Assembly: GCF_963583255.1 (NCBI RefSeq)
Contig: NC_084817.1
Span: forward strand, 8,624,121 to 8,688,120
Length of the DNA stretch: 64,000 nucleotides
From: Pyrus communis
Lineage: Eukaryota; Streptophyta; Magnoliopsida; Rosales; Rosaceae
Direction: 5' to 3'
Shown: positions 1-10,943 of the stretch, piece after piece
Layout of the letters: each line of letters starts with the position of its first letter
How positions within the stretch are numbered: position 1 is the stretch's first letter
Notes under the pieces: generated by a model
Told to the model about the DNA's origin: nothing
Seen by the model: only the letters and a program-made list of their open reading frames with translations
Database searches by the model: none
Made by a program: the position numbers and the translations under genes

Positions 1-92
1 TAAGCTCCCAAAAGGCCTCGTGCTAGGTAGAGATGAGAATATACATATAAGGCTCACAGGATCCACTCTCTTGGGCGATGTGGGATGTTACA
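1..92 (-). mobile_element. Cassandra-like LTR, truncated by window edge
   Basis: Read on the minus strand this begins TGTAACATCCCACATC and runs through the CTACCTAGCACGAGGCC block seen in the complete Cassandra-type LTR at 6260-6543. It is therefore the 5' part of a second LTR of that family in the opposite orientation, with the 5S-like core beyond the window. It differs from the internal copy by small indels, so it is a separate insertion. Confidence 0.75.
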
Positions 93-468
93 TGATATGA
101 ATATAAAATAGTGAAAACAACCACTAATTGAAATGGATAAGTCCATTCAAAATTCAAAAATGACGATCACAGAATTTTAACGTGAGAGAAGAAACCATAC
201 GACTCAAACGTGGGAGAAGAAATTGGTTTCCTAAAAAAAAGGTCACGTACAAAAATGTATCAACCTAAAAGGATATATATATGGAATTTAATAATTAACA
301 TTTTAAATTTAAAAAAAAAAACACAATAATTACATGTAATATAAATAAATATAAAAATGTTGACATGGCTATTGTTTAGACGTCCTAATCAAATTTCAAA
401 ATAGAATCAATGTTTAATCTAAAGACTATTAGAAAAGTGCAGTGGATTCTAATTTTCCCAAAAAGAAA
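93..468. other. AT-rich intergenic spacer
   Basis: No ORF with coding character and no recognisable repeat boundary. The last nine bases (460-468, AAAAAGAAA) look like the left target-site duplication of the element at 469-2281. Confidence 0.5.
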
Positions 469-568
469 TGCGCAAATTACATTTTACCCCCTTAGGTTTC
501 AATGCAATTACAACCTCATACAACATCTTTAAAACATTTCAATCTCATACATTTACTATTATTTTTTT

Positions 569-1259
569 GGAGAAACTTGATATAAGTCCAATTTTTTGAG
601 CCAATAGTAAAAATAGTCCAATTTATTAAAATAAGTCCAATTTGTTATATTTAATTTTTTAATTATCAATAGTTATATGTTCAATGATAAGATTTATTAT
701 AAAAAATCAAATTTCTTCCCAATTATCTCTTTGCCTATTTCTTTTTATTTTTCTTTTTGTTATTTCTCCTTCTTCCTTCTGCTTTAAACCCTATTTATAG
801 ATTTAATTTTTAATTGTTATAATCAACCTATATCATAGGTTAATTATATTTATCTGCCTATATGATAGATTCTTTTTTTTTTTTAATTTTAATTTTTTTT
901 TATAATCAACCTATCACAGATTAATGTGTCTTACTTGTAGGTATGTTATGTTTTTTTTCTACTTTTTAATTAGGTTTCATATCTCACGTATAGGTATAAT
1001 ATACATTCATATATTTGTTACTTGAGTTAGGGTAGAATGTTTTGCAGATAAATTTATGTTAGTATATTAGTTTTTTTGTTATAAGATATTAATTATATTT
1101 TTTGGAGTTGGAAAATGCATATTATTAGAAGATTTTAATTGATTTTTAATATTTGTAGAAAATATAAAACGAGTATAAAAGAAATAAAAACATATAATTA
1201 GATAATTTGACTCACTCTTAAAAACACTCTATGTTTTTGGACCTGGATCTAAAAACCCC
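569..1259. mobile_element. Nested insertion inside the left MULE arm
   Basis: This AT-rich block interrupts the left inverted repeat exactly where the right arm is continuous. It is flanked on both sides by the same 9-mer, TATTTTTTT (560-568 and 1260-1268). Its ends, GGAGAAACTTGATATAAG and the reverse complement of the right edge, share about 15 of 23 positions including GTCCAA, so it may be a degenerate MULE-type element. The low complexity of the 9-mer weakens this. No ORF is visible. Confidence 0.5.
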
Positions 1260-1474
1260 TATTTTTTTCAATTTCATACAATCATTAAAAAAATCTGTTA
1301 AGTTAATCGTTAAGTGATGACATAGCAAATATGGGATCCCCATTTTTGCTAACGTGGCTAAACACTTAATAAAAATTATAAAATATTAAAATAATTAATT
1401 AAAGAAAGTAAAAAAAAAACACCAAAAATCCCTTTAGTCTTCCCCAACCCTTTATCCCCGTCTCCCCCTAGAGA

Positions 1475-1879
1475 TTAGGGTTTCTGAATATAAACACTCT
1501 CCAGCTGCTCCAAATCAATCTCATAAACCTCTTCCCGTTTCGGCAACTCTACGTCACCACCCTCTGGACACTTTTCCTCCGCATCCCCATCCCCAGGGGC
1601 AAGATTTTCCGGCTGGGAATCACCATTTTCACCAAATCCCACAGGGGCAGGTAGCTCTTCTGCTTGAGCGGAATCAGAATCGCTGGGGTTTTCTAAGAGC
1701 TGAGAGAAGAACCTAGGGTGTTGGAATCTAGTGTGAAAATGAGGAAATTGATCAACTAGAGGAAGAGTTAATGTTTTAGAGGAAAGCACCTTGTGGTTTG
1801 GATGAGCTGCGCACAGCTTCCGTGCTGCCGCCTGCGTCGAAAGGGACGCTGCTCTTGCTGTCACTGCATACCTCCACAT
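1475..1879 (-). pseudogene. Captured fragment, N-terminus of a mitochondrial PPR-like protein
   Basis: A 134-codon ORF beginning at a true ATG (1879) and ending inside the inner edge of the left inverted repeat. Residues 1-60 are rich in Ala, Arg, Ser and Thr with no acidic residue in the first 40, like a mitochondrial presequence (MWRYAVTARAASLSTQAAAR). The rest is an acidic linker ending in EEVYEIDLEQLESVY. Presequence plus acidic linker before an 'IDLEQLE' motif recalls the start of plant mitochondrial pentatricopeptide-repeat proteins, but no repeat is present, so the assignment is weak. Its position between MULE arms indicates transduplication of a host exon. The reading frame is open throughout, so it could be expressed as a short chimeric protein. 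Expression and parent gene are unknown. Confidence 0.4.
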
Positions 1880-2386
1880 CTCTATCTCTGGATCTGCTTG
1901 GCATGCCTAATTTACTCAACTCAAACAGTGAGCGACTGTGGTGGTGTTCATATTCAAAAACCCTAGTGGGAGACGGGGAGAAGGGGGTGGGGAAGACGAA
2001 AGGGATTTTTGGCTTTTTTTTTTTTTTTGTACTTTTCTTTAATTATTATTATTTTTTTATATTAAGTGTTTAGTGATGTGGCACAAATGTGGCAGCCACG
2101 TCACGACAAATGGAGATTCTATATTTGTTATGTCATCACTTAACGGTTAATTTTACAGATTTTTTAACGGTTGTATAAAATTGAAAAAAATTAATAGTAA
2201 ATGTATGAGATTGAAATGTTTTAAATATATTGTATGAGATTATAATTGCATCGAAACTAAAGGGTAAAATATAATTTACCCAAAAAAAAATTGTAAGTCA
2301 GAAATTGCCGAACCCAATATCGTTCCCGAGCTAAAGTTGTTTCTCCCTCTCCCACAGCCTCCAGTTACGAAGCCGGAGCGAGATCC

Positions 2387-3778
2387 ATGGAGTGGCGTTC
2401 GTTGAAAGAGATCGATGCGAACGTCCACATGCAAAACCTTAATGGTATGATTTGTGATTATCTAGAATTTTTCCAATTTTTATAGTTGTTAATTTACGCT
2501 CTAACACCCTAATGCCGAACCCTAACTCGATTTCTGTCGCTTTCCTGTCAGTCTATCTCCTCTGTTCTCTCTCAGACGAAGCCATGTTCGACGAAGCAAC
2601 CATGGTCGATGATGGTATGCTTTTGATTCTCCATTTGGCTAATTTTCAATTCAGTATTATAATCTTTGGTTAGATATGTTATTGTGTTATAGAAACCATG
2701 CTAACAAAGGGTATGGGGTATACGACGATGTGTGTGAGAAAATCAGTTTCAGATCAAGGTTTGGTTTGGTTTGGTTGGGGTTTTGCTAAAATAATTAGCT
2801 AATATGCTTTCAAAGAGTCTCTTGGAGATTCTTTATATATGAATCACAATTACGCTCTGCCTCTCACCACCCCACCTCTTACATATCGCTCTCTCTCTCT
2901 CTCTCTCTATATCTCACAGATGAAGTAATGGGCAAATCTAAAGCTACCCTCAAACCAAAACCAAGTTGGTTCAATGATGATGATGACTGCATTGGCCAGA
3001 ATCGTAACGGTATGCTTTTGATTTTTGTTTTAGTACTAAATCCTCATTTTGTTCCTAATGAATGTGAATATGAATGCATCTATAATCCTTAGTAGTCCTT
3101 TGTTCAGTATCCTTGTAGTGTATTCGCAGTACTTTTCTAGCACCTGAGTACTTAATGTGTAGTCTTGTTTTAGTGTAGTTATAGTGTATTCGCACTATTT
3201 TTGTATGCTTTAGTAGTTAATAGTTGGTTAACTGAGTAGAATTCGCTCTCCTAACATGTTTCTAGGGGACGTACTTGTAGCCAAAGCGTTTATGAGCCCA
3301 ATTGCTCTTCAGAAAAGTTGTCCACATAAGGGCCTAATGTTTTAGAACTCAATTTAGTTTAGACATGTATTCATATTTTTGTAGCAAGGAAAAATCTTAT
3401 GGGCCATGAGATGATATGTTACTAATTATTATTGATATTCTCATTTTGTATTCTAACAATGAACCTTTAAACAAGCAGATGAAGAGGAAGGTATACAAAA
3501 GGCGATTGGAGACCCAATGGCTCTACTCCAACTGCAAAAAAAAGCTTAATTACTGTAAAGTTTGTTGTGAGGAAGTTGAGGACCATAAGAGTTACAATTG
3601 CCCGAACATTGTCTTCATTCCAAATGGCGCACGTGTTGGTGAACATTGTCATATAGTTTGCACAAAATGTGGTGAGTTTAATGTGGACTATGAAGGACGT
3701 GCTATTTTGAAGTACTGTGATTGATGTGATGAATACTGTAGCCACTGGACTGAAGAATGCGAGTCCATGCCAAAATAA
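2387..3778 (+). pseudogene. Cys-rich zinc-binding-like protein, copy 1 (frameshifted)
   Basis: First copy of the gene that is intact at 18014-19456. The same four exons can be placed: 2387-2444, 2576-2614, 2920-3009 and 3479-3778, with matching GT/AG sites and phases. The first three remain open (start MEWRSLKEIDANVHMQNLN). In exon 4 an A-tract has eight A where copy 2 has seven, so the frame runs into TAA at about 3547 before the cysteine region. Two further lesions relative to copy 2 are a small deletion in the second Cys cluster and a TGG-to-TGA change at about 3722. The MULE at 469-2281 sits directly upstream and may have displaced the promoter; the copia LTR begins about 350 bp downstream. 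Probably non-functional, though a truncated protein of about 80 residues is possible. Confidence 0.75.
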
Positions 3779-4123
3779 TGAATTCGTCCGGACCTTGTCT
3801 TTGGTGAGTAACTAGTGGTAATGAAGATGATTGGTTCTCGTTGTTAGAGGAAGATCGAGTCCCTGTAGTTGTTATGTTTACAAGTCTTGTAAGCGCATCA
3901 CTTTGGGTGTAATGAATCTAATGATATGGTGTTATTTGCAGCAGATGGTTCTATGTATATAAAGAAGGGCTACCCTACCTTTTTAACTTGTTTCATTGTT
4001 TGCTTATGAATTTTTGTGCTAGTAAATTAAATGGTTGGTATGATGACATTAAGACGCTCTCAAACTCAATTACTAATTTAATCTAATCATGACTCTTTAG
4101 ATTTTGTGGCATTTCTTAGCAAA
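3779..4123. other. 3' flank of copy 1
   Basis: Contains the downstream sequence shared with copies 2 and 3 (GTGAGTAACTAGTGGTAA, then the stretch ending ATTTTGTGGCATTTCTT). This homology stops at the LTR boundary near 4118. No coding potential seen. Confidence 0.6.
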
Positions 4124-4717
4124 TGTCTCCCAAGATACAACGATCTTTCTCTTCGCGGAAGTAGCACCCCAATCCACAAAGAACAGTGAACCAAAAGTGT
4201 TTAAAACTCTCTCTTTATTGAACACTAAACTACTCTAATTTCTATATGATTTCTAGATGCAAAATTATATCTAAAATGCTTGACTTGGTAGTCTATTTAT
4301 AGGCATTGACATGCCCTATTTTCGAAGGATGCGTCTGCTCCCAAAGGACAAAGGTTCCGTCTGCACAAAAGATGCGTCTGTTTCCAAGGCAGAAAGTATG
4401 CAACCTTTGGAAATCTGCCACTGAAACAATTTTTCTGCTTTTCCAAAAGAAAAAGATGCAACCTTTGAGCAAAGGTGCATCTGTTTCCAAAAGCTTCAAA
4501 AGTTGCATCTGCTTTTCCTAAACATACATAACCTCTTGGGAAAAGCTGCAGGTCAAAACTTTCCTTGACCATTTTCATAATAAAATAAAATTAAAAGGAA
4601 ACATATACAACCCTTGAAAATCTACTGGTCAAACATTTACTTTAATGTTCATTCACTTGAATATTTAATATTTTAAATATTAATAATATTAAAATTTAAA
4701 TTATTAAATTTCTAACA
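4124..4717 (-). repeat. 3' LTR of copia element 1
   Basis: Nearly identical to 10087-10680 and of the same length. Ends in the TG...CA pattern typical of copia LTRs. Short antisense ORFs here repeat exactly in the other LTR and are not genes. Confidence 0.88.
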
Positions 4718-5299
4718 ATCCCCACATGAATGAAAATTACTAAAATTAATGCAAATGAAGATGCAGACACTAAGAGAGAGTTTAATTGGACAAATACCGT
4801 ATGGGGAGAGGTAGCTTTTGGCTTTGAAACTTCCATAGTGAAATATTATCGGATTTACTAGCTAATCAGTGAACGCGATGTCTTGAACTGCTCAGCTGTT
4901 GATGTAAACCAAGACAATAATATTCACACGGTTCCTCTGAACACATATGATTCTACGGTTGTGTTCATTTTGGCCCTAAACAATTCCCCGTAATCTTGAG
5001 TGCTTTAGAGAATTCAACCTTATAATTCTCATAGAAACGACCACTTTTCACACTCATGCAGGTGATATCCCATTACGAGTATCCTGCACAATATCCCACT
5101 TGTTATTTCCAAGTATAGGAATCATTAAAAGCAAAGCTTATCCTAAACACGTTGCAGATAACACTATTTTCATCATAGGATATGGGTAGGAGATTATCTC
5201 CGCATTGCTCCTACTGAATCATCCACAATTCGGTTGTCCCTTTGAACCTAGATCTTGGGATCTTCAGTCAGCTAGGTTGGGTTGCCATTATGGCGATTC

Positions 5300-6011
5300 T
5301 TAAGACATAGGCTTTAAACCCATTCCCCTTGATGATTTATAAACTTGCTCTCTAGTCAAACCTTTAGTAAACGGATCCGCTATATTTTCTTTTGACCTTA
5401 TGTAATCAATGGTAATTATACCACTTGAGAGAAGTTGCCTAACAGTATTATGTCTACGACGTATGTGTGGGGACTTACCGTTATACATATGATTTTGTGC
5501 CCTTCCAATCGCTGATTGGCTATGACAATGTATACATATGGCAGGCACCGGCTTCAGCCAATTGGGAATATCCTCTAAGAAATTACGAAGCCATTCCACT
5601 TTTTCCCCTGCTTTGTTTAAAGCAATGAACTCAGATTCCATAATGGATCTAGCTATACATGTTTGTTTAGAGGATTTCCATGAAATGGCTCCGCCTCCCA
5701 AAGTAAAAACATATCCACTCGTGGACTTTGAGTCTTGTGTATTAGATATCCAGTTAGCATCACAATAGCCTTCAAGTACTGCTGGATATCTTGTGAAGTG
5801 CAATCCATAGTTCTGCATAAATTTCAAATAACCAAAAACCCTTAATTGCCTTCCAATGATCCTTTCCAAGATTACTCGTATATCTACTCAATCTGTTAAC
5901 TGAATATGCAATGTCCGGACGTGTACAATTTGTAATGTACATTAGACTACCAATTATTCGTGCATATTCACTTTGAGATATACATTGACCAATATTCTTT
6001 GATAAATGCAA
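5300..6011 (-). pseudogene. Copia pol, RNase H region
   Basis: Two overlapping frames encode the end of pol: a segment with [20 protein letters not shown] (connection between RT and RNase H), then [39 protein letters not shown] and the terminal [15 protein letters not shown]. These are the standard copia RNase H blocks, including the DAN (first catalytic Asp) and SxxESE-like positions. A frameshift near 5870 separates the two frames. The 3' LTR lies about 600 bp further on. Confidence 0.85.
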
Positions 6012-6104
6012 ATTGACATCATATGGTGTTTTTGTAAGACTACTTACATAATTACTAAATTTTGTAAGTATTTTCTCAATATAATGTGATTGAGATAAAA
6101 TTAG

Positions 6105-7035
6105 TCATTCAGACGTTCTAGAAATCTTGATTCCTAGTATAACATCTGCAACTCCCATATCTTTCATATCAAACTTACTAGCCAACATTCTTTTGGTAGA
6201 TTTAATAATCTCATTATTACAACCAATAATTAGCATATCATCGACATATAGACACACAATGTGACATCCCACATCACCCAGGGGAGTGATCCTTATATGT
6301 ATATTCTCATCCCTACCTAGCACGAGGCCTTTTGGGAGCTCACTGGCTTTGGGTTCCGTAGGAACTCCAAAGTTAAGCGAGAAGGGGGCTAGAGTAATCC
6401 CATGATGGGTGACCCACTGGGAAGTTGCTTGTGAGTTCCCAAAAACAAAACTGTGAAGGAATGGTAAGCCCAAAGCGGACAATATCGTGCTACGGTGGTG
6501 GAGCGGGCCCGGGAAGTGGTCCCTCCCGGGTCGGGATGTGACACACAATGACATATCCCTCTTGTGTGCTTTTAGTGTAAACACATTTGTCACACTCGTT
6601 TATTTTAAATCCATTTGACAACATTGTAGTGTCAAACTTATGGTGCCATTGTTTAGGTGCTTGTTTTAAACCATAAAGTGATTTAACAAGTCTACATACC
6701 TTTCTTTCTTGGCCATGCACTATGAAACCTTCAGGTTGTTCCATATCTTCCAAATCACCATTTAGAAAAGCAGTCTTGACATCCATTTGATGAATCTCAA
6801 GATTATGAATTGATGCAATAGTAATCAACATACGGATGGATGTTATCCTCATGACTGGCGAATATGTATCAAAATAGTCTAAGCCTTCTCTTTGCTTATA
6901 ACCTTTGGCGACGATTCTTGCCTTGTATTTGTCAATAGATCCATCTGCTTTCATCTTCCTTTCGAAAATCCATTTATAACCTAAAGGTTTATTTCCAGGA
7001 GGAAGATCCACCAATTCCCATGTATGATTTTGCAT
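6105..7035 (-). pseudogene. Copia pol, reverse transcriptase (split by Cassandra LTR)
   Basis: Upstream half: ELVDLPPGNKPLGYKWIFER, YKARIVAKGYKQREGLDY, TFSPV-like YSPVMRITSIR, QMDVKTAFLNGDLEDM and VCRLVKSLYGLKQAPKQWH. Downstream half: the catalytic block CLYVDDMLIIG followed by KFDMKDMGVADVILGIKI. The two halves join at GYVIVC/LYVDD, but a 284-bp LTR lies between them at 6260-6543. The insertion is two residues before the YVDD active site, so RT is certainly inactivated. Apart from the insertion the domain is well conserved. Confidence 0.9.
6260..6543 (+). mobile_element. Cassandra-type solo LTR with 5S rRNA-like core
   Basis: Starts TGTGACATCCCACATC and ends CGGGATGTGACA, flanked by perfect 5-bp duplications CACAA (6255-6259 and 6544-6548). 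The middle part, about 6340-6435, closely follows plant 5S rRNA: GGAACTCC, then the box A region AGTTAAGCG, then the box C region GATGGGTGACC and CTGGGAAGT. This is the hallmark of Cassandra TRIM retrotransposons, whose LTRs carry 5S RNA polymerase III promoters. There is only one LTR and no internal region, so it is a solo LTR (or a single-LTR insertion). It sits inside the RT gene of the copia element on the opposite strand. Confidence 0.92.
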
Positions 7036-7124
7036 GATGGATTCAATTTCAGCACTAATAGCCTCTTTCCAAAATGAAGCTTCTGGAGAGGATATAACTT
7101 CCTTATACGTTTGAGACTCATTTT

Positions 7125-8075
7125 CTAATAAGTAAGAAAATCAGGTCCAAAAGACATTGATATCTTAGCCTTCTTACTACGTCTTGGTTCAATTTCTTGT
7201 ACATGTTCTTGGTCAACAAAATTATCATTACTTTCTTTATGACTGCTATTAAAGTCATCATAAGTTCTTTTCAAAGAACTTTGTTCTTGTGCAATTTTCC
7301 ATGGAAATACATTTTCAAAGAATGTAGCATTCCTTGATTCAATTATTGTATTAACATGTATTTCGGGATTATCCGATTTATGTACAAGAAACCGGTATGC
7401 ACTACTATTTATGGCATAACCAATGAAAACACAATCAATGGTTTTAGGTCCTATTTTAATCTTCTTAGGATCAGGGACCATTGCCTTAGCTAAACACCCC
7501 CAAACTTTGAGAATTTTATAAGAAGGCTTTGTGCCTTTCCATAATTCATAAGGTGTCTTATCTAACTTCTTGTGAAGTAATTTATTGAGAATGTGGTTTG
7601 CAGAAAGCAATGACTCTCCCCACAAATTCTGGGTTGCCCCAGAACTTATCAACATAGCATTCATCATTTCTTTCAATGTACGATTTTTGCGTTCAGCAAC
7701 TCCATTTTGTTGAGGTGAATAAGGAGCAGTAGTTTGGTGAATAATCCCATGCTGAGTACAAAATTCAGAAAAGGGTGCAAAATATTCACCTCCCCTATCG
7801 CTTCTTATAGCCTTTATATTTTTGCTAAGTTGATTCTCAACTTCATTCTTATAATTTGTGGATGCTTCTAAGGCTTCATCTTTGCTTCTTAGCAAATACA
7901 CGTAGCAGTACCTTGTGCAATCGTCTATGAAAGTAATAAAATATTTCTTGCCTCTTCTAGTTTGCACAAACTTTAGATCACAAATATCACTATGAATTAA
8001 TTCTAGAGGTTCCGTACTTCTTTCAACAGAGTGAAAAAGGTGCTTTAGTTGACTTTGCTTCCACACAAGTTTCAC
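7125..8075 (-). pseudogene. Copia pol, integrase
   Basis: The frame holds the retroviral integrase core: [10 protein letters not shown] (first Asp), [27 protein letters not shown] (second Asp) and the glutamate block [16 protein letters not shown]. These supply the D, D and E catalytic residues. After the core come the usual copia C-terminal motifs KVWGCLAK and DCVFIGY. The frame overlaps the GAG-pre-integrase frame by about 50 bp, implying a frameshift between them. It ends at a stop before the RT region. Confidence 0.9.
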
Positions 8076-8490
8076 ATTTATGACTTATATCAATATGAAA
8101 CTTAGGTAATAGGTCCATGTTAATTAGCCTACGGATAGGATCATAATTCACATGTCCTAACCTTCCATGCCATATATTTGGTGATTCCACAATATAAGCT
8201 GAAGAATTAACTTTATTGATAATTTTGGGTACAACAGTCATTACATTGGTTTTGAAAAGACCATCACTAAGATATCCTTTCCTAACATACATTCCACTCT
8301 TTGTTAGTACAAACTTATCAGACTCAAAAACCAAATGGAAACCATTTTTGCTCAATAATGGTCCGGAGACTAAGTTCTTTCTGATTTCAGGCACATGAAG
8401 CACATCATTAAGAGTGAGTTCCTTTCCAGAAGTCATCTTTAGAATTACCTTTCCTAGGCCTTGAACCTTGGATGTAGAAGAATTCCCCAT
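8023..8490 (-). pseudogene. Copia pol, GAG-pre-integrase domain
   Basis: Contains LTLNDVLHVPEIRKNLVSGP and WHGRLGHVNYDPIRRLI with the trailing [14 protein letters not shown]. This is the HHCC zinc domain that precedes integrase in copia polyproteins. The protease upstream (expected DSGA motif, around 8500-8600) can be followed only with stops, so it is broken. Confidence 0.85.
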
Positions 8491-8724
8491 AAATAGTTGC
8501 TCTCCATGAGTAACTTCTTAATAGGTGGTAAACATTTTTCTATCAGAGCATATGTGGCGAGTAGCCCCAGTGTCAACCCACCATTCCTTAGTGTTTCCCA
8601 CCATGTTGACTTCAAATACCACAGCCGCAAGATTTATGTCAGAGATCTCTTTGGACAGCCTCTCTTCCTCGATTATGTGTACTTCATTACTCTTCTTTTT
8701 GGAATTGTCTTGACCTTTGCGGTT

Positions 8725-9553
8725 TCAACATTCGCTAGCACGATGTCCTGTCTTGTTGCAAACAAAACACTTGCCTTTGAACTTCTTAAAATTCCCTTGG
8801 CTTGAACTTTCACCAGAGTGCTTCCTCTTTTTGTTATTCTTTGGCCCACCCTCCACAATGTGTGCCTTGGCTTGCATAAATTGACTGTTAGACTTCTTTT
8901 CAGGGCAACGATTATCTTCCTCAATCCTTAATCTTACGATTAAATCCTCAAGTCCCATCTCTTTGCGCTTATGCTTGAGATAATTTATGAAATCTTTCCA
9001 AGCAGGAGGTAATTTTTCAATTACTGCAGCCACTTGAAAGGTCTCACTTAGCGACATCCCTTCAGCATGTATTTCATGAAGAATAAGTTGTAGCTCTTGG
9101 ACTTGATTGATAACCTTCTTGGAGTCTGTCATCTTGTAGTCAAGAAATCGACCGACCACGAATTTCTTAATGCCAGCATCTTCAATCTTATATTTCTTGT
9201 CAAGAGAGTTCCATAAGGCTTTTGCACTTTTAATTGGACTATACACATTGTATAGTGCATTATCTAATGCATTGAGGATGTAATTCTTGCAAAGAAAATC
9301 AGAATGGTTCCATGCATCTACTGCAGCCACTTCTTATACGATAGTTCCAGACACAGACGCATCTTCAATCAGAAACTTTGCCAAGTTCAGAGTGGTGAGA
9401 TAAAATAACATTTTCTGTAGCCACCTCTTGAAGTCTATCCCATTGAACTTCTCAGGCTTCTCACCATGGTTGGTGGAAGATGGGATCACCACGGGCACAA
9501 CACTCGCAATTGATGTGCTGCCCAATTTACCAGAAAATTACTAGTATTATCCA
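8725..9553 (-). pseudogene. Copia gag (two frames)
   Basis: Frame 9334-9525 carries GEKPEKFNGIDFKRWLQKML, a common copia gag start. It stops, and 8725-9330 continues with the UBN2-type gag region and a CCHC knuckle, [14 protein letters not shown] (C-x2-C-x4-H-x4-C). The expected ATG is at about 9553 (MDNTSNFLVN), but one base appears missing after it, so start and body are in different frames. Gag is therefore interrupted at least twice. Confidence 0.85.
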
Positions 9554-10086
9554 TTTTTCCTTGAGAGAGAAAATCACACAATTCAATATATTATAATAAA
9601 AGTAAAACAACAAAGTATTTAGGAAACAACCAGACGTTAATTTCTTAATACCATAACCCACAAGATTATTTAATTAAACTTGGCTAATAAAATATAATCA
9701 ATTTATGAGCATGCACCGAAATTACTATCATAATCATGAATCATAAATCATGCTTCATATATAAAATGCAAATACCAATCAGTACTATAATGCAAATGCA
9801 CAACACAATATATATGTCTTCGAATAGTCAATTAAAATATATATGCAGCACTATTGTAATCAGCATATAGCAAATAAACCTATATCTTGTCTTAAGTTGT
9901 TGGAAAAGTTATGGAAAAACTGCTATATATTTTATTATAAACTATTAAATAACACACAATAGTATCTCTATAAATGCAAGAAAAACAAGGAATAGAAGAA
10001 CCTTAAGAGATCGAGGCTAGAATTTGATTCTATAGCCTTAAGACAAGATTGCCCCTCAGTGGTGCCTCAAGGTTTGCATTGGCAAA

Positions 10087-10680
10087 TGTCTCCCAGGATA
10101 CAATGATCCTTCTCTTCGCGGAAGTAGCATTCCAATCCACGAAGAACAGCGAACCAAAAGTGTTTAAAACTCTCTCTTTATTGAACATTAAACTACTCTA
10201 ATTTCTATATGATTTCTGGATGCAAAATTATATCTAAGATGCTTGACTTGGTAGTCTATTTATAGGCATTGACATACCCCATTTTCGAAGGATGCGTCTG
10301 CTCCCAAAGGACAAAGGTTCCATCTGCACAAAAGCTGCGTCTATTTCCAAAGGTGAAAGTATGCAACCTTTGGAAATCTGCCACTGAAACAATTTGTCTG
10401 CTTTTCCAAAAGAAAAAGATGCAACCTTTGAGCAAAGGTGCATCTGTTTCCAAAAGCTCCAAAAGTTGCATCTGTTTTTCCTAAACATACATAACCTCTT
10501 GAGAAAAGCTGCAGGTCAAAACTTTCCTTGACCATTTTCATAATAAAATAAAATTAAAAGGAAACATATACAACCTTTGAAAATCTGCCGGTCAAACATT
10601 TACTTTAATTTTCATTCACTTGAATATTTAATATTTTAAATATTAATAATATTAATATTTAAATTATTAAATTTCTAACA
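10087..10680 (-). repeat. 5' LTR of copia element 1
   Basis: Partner of 4124-4717. In element orientation it starts TGTTAGAAATTTAATAATTT and ends GGGAGACA. The two LTRs differ at scattered sites, so the insertion is not recent. Confidence 0.88.
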
Positions 10681-10943
10681 GTTTGTTGGGATTTTGAGGT
10701 GCTGGATGAAGATGACTGGTTCTCATACTCAATTACAAACAATAAGATGTATATGTTTATATGTTTTCTAGCTATAACATACCCGTTGTTCTGGTTAATT
10801 AGTTGCCCAAAAATTCATGTAATTGATTTGTCTCAATATTCATACATGTTCTTGACTACTCTCTCGTTTACATGTTGTTTAGCAAGAAATGTTCAGCTCA
10901 GTTTATGCTATTTGGCCTTTGAGATGCCTAACACGAACAACAA
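10681..10943. other. Right flank of copia element 1
   Basis: The first 45 bases (GGGATTTTGAGGTGCTGG...) resemble 21541-21585, the 3' flank of copy 3 of the Cys-rich gene. The rest is unremarkable. This flank is not colinear with the left flank of the copia element. Confidence 0.45.

Larger units (their letters stand above)
469..2281 (-). mobile_element. Pack-MULE-like element carrying a gene fragment
   Basis: Long inverted repeats frame this region. The left arm (469-568 continuing at 1260-1499) is the reverse complement, with scattered mismatches, of 1945-2281. The arms share a TTAAGTGATGACAT block and a GTCTTCCCCA block. The outer ends are flanked by a near-identical 9-mer (AAAAAGAAA at 460-468, nine A at 2282-2290), as expected for Mutator-like elements, although both are A-rich. 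No transposase is present; the interior carries a captured ORF (1475-1879). The left arm is split by another insertion at 569-1259. Its organisation resembles the element at 42381-43598, which has a cleaner duplication. Confidence 0.7.
4124..10680 (-). mobile_element. Ty1/copia LTR retrotransposon (degenerate)
   Basis: Bounded by two 594-bp LTRs (4124-4717 and 10087-10680), TGTTAG...GAGACA on the minus strand. A purine-rich tract (reverse complement of ATCCCCACATG) lies immediately inside the left LTR, which is therefore the 3' LTR. Between them, reading leftward, lie gag with a CCHC knuckle, GAG-pre-integrase, integrase, reverse transcriptase and RNase H, broken by stops and frameshifts. No canonical initiator-Met primer-binding site is visible next to the right LTR. 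The outer flanks (GCAAA and GTTTG) are not a target-site duplication. A Cassandra solo LTR is nested in the RT domain. The element cannot be autonomous. Confidence 0.9.

Noticed and set aside
1798..2073. Plus-strand frame in the MULE right half
   Set aside because: Antisense of the captured ORF continuing into a T-run of the inverted repeat.
4293..4578. Short frames on both strands of the copia LTR, repeated at 10234-10541
   Set aside because: Identical in both LTRs because the LTRs are copies; no independent evidence of coding.
6340..6435. Genuine 5S rRNA gene
   Set aside because: Only part of 5S rRNA is present, with substitutions, inside an LTR with TG...CA ends and a target duplication; it is the Cassandra 5S-like core.
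6105..6593. Chimeric frame running through the Cassandra LTR
   Set aside because: It is RT sequence continued by chance through the antisense of a 5S-like LTR; not a real fusion protein.
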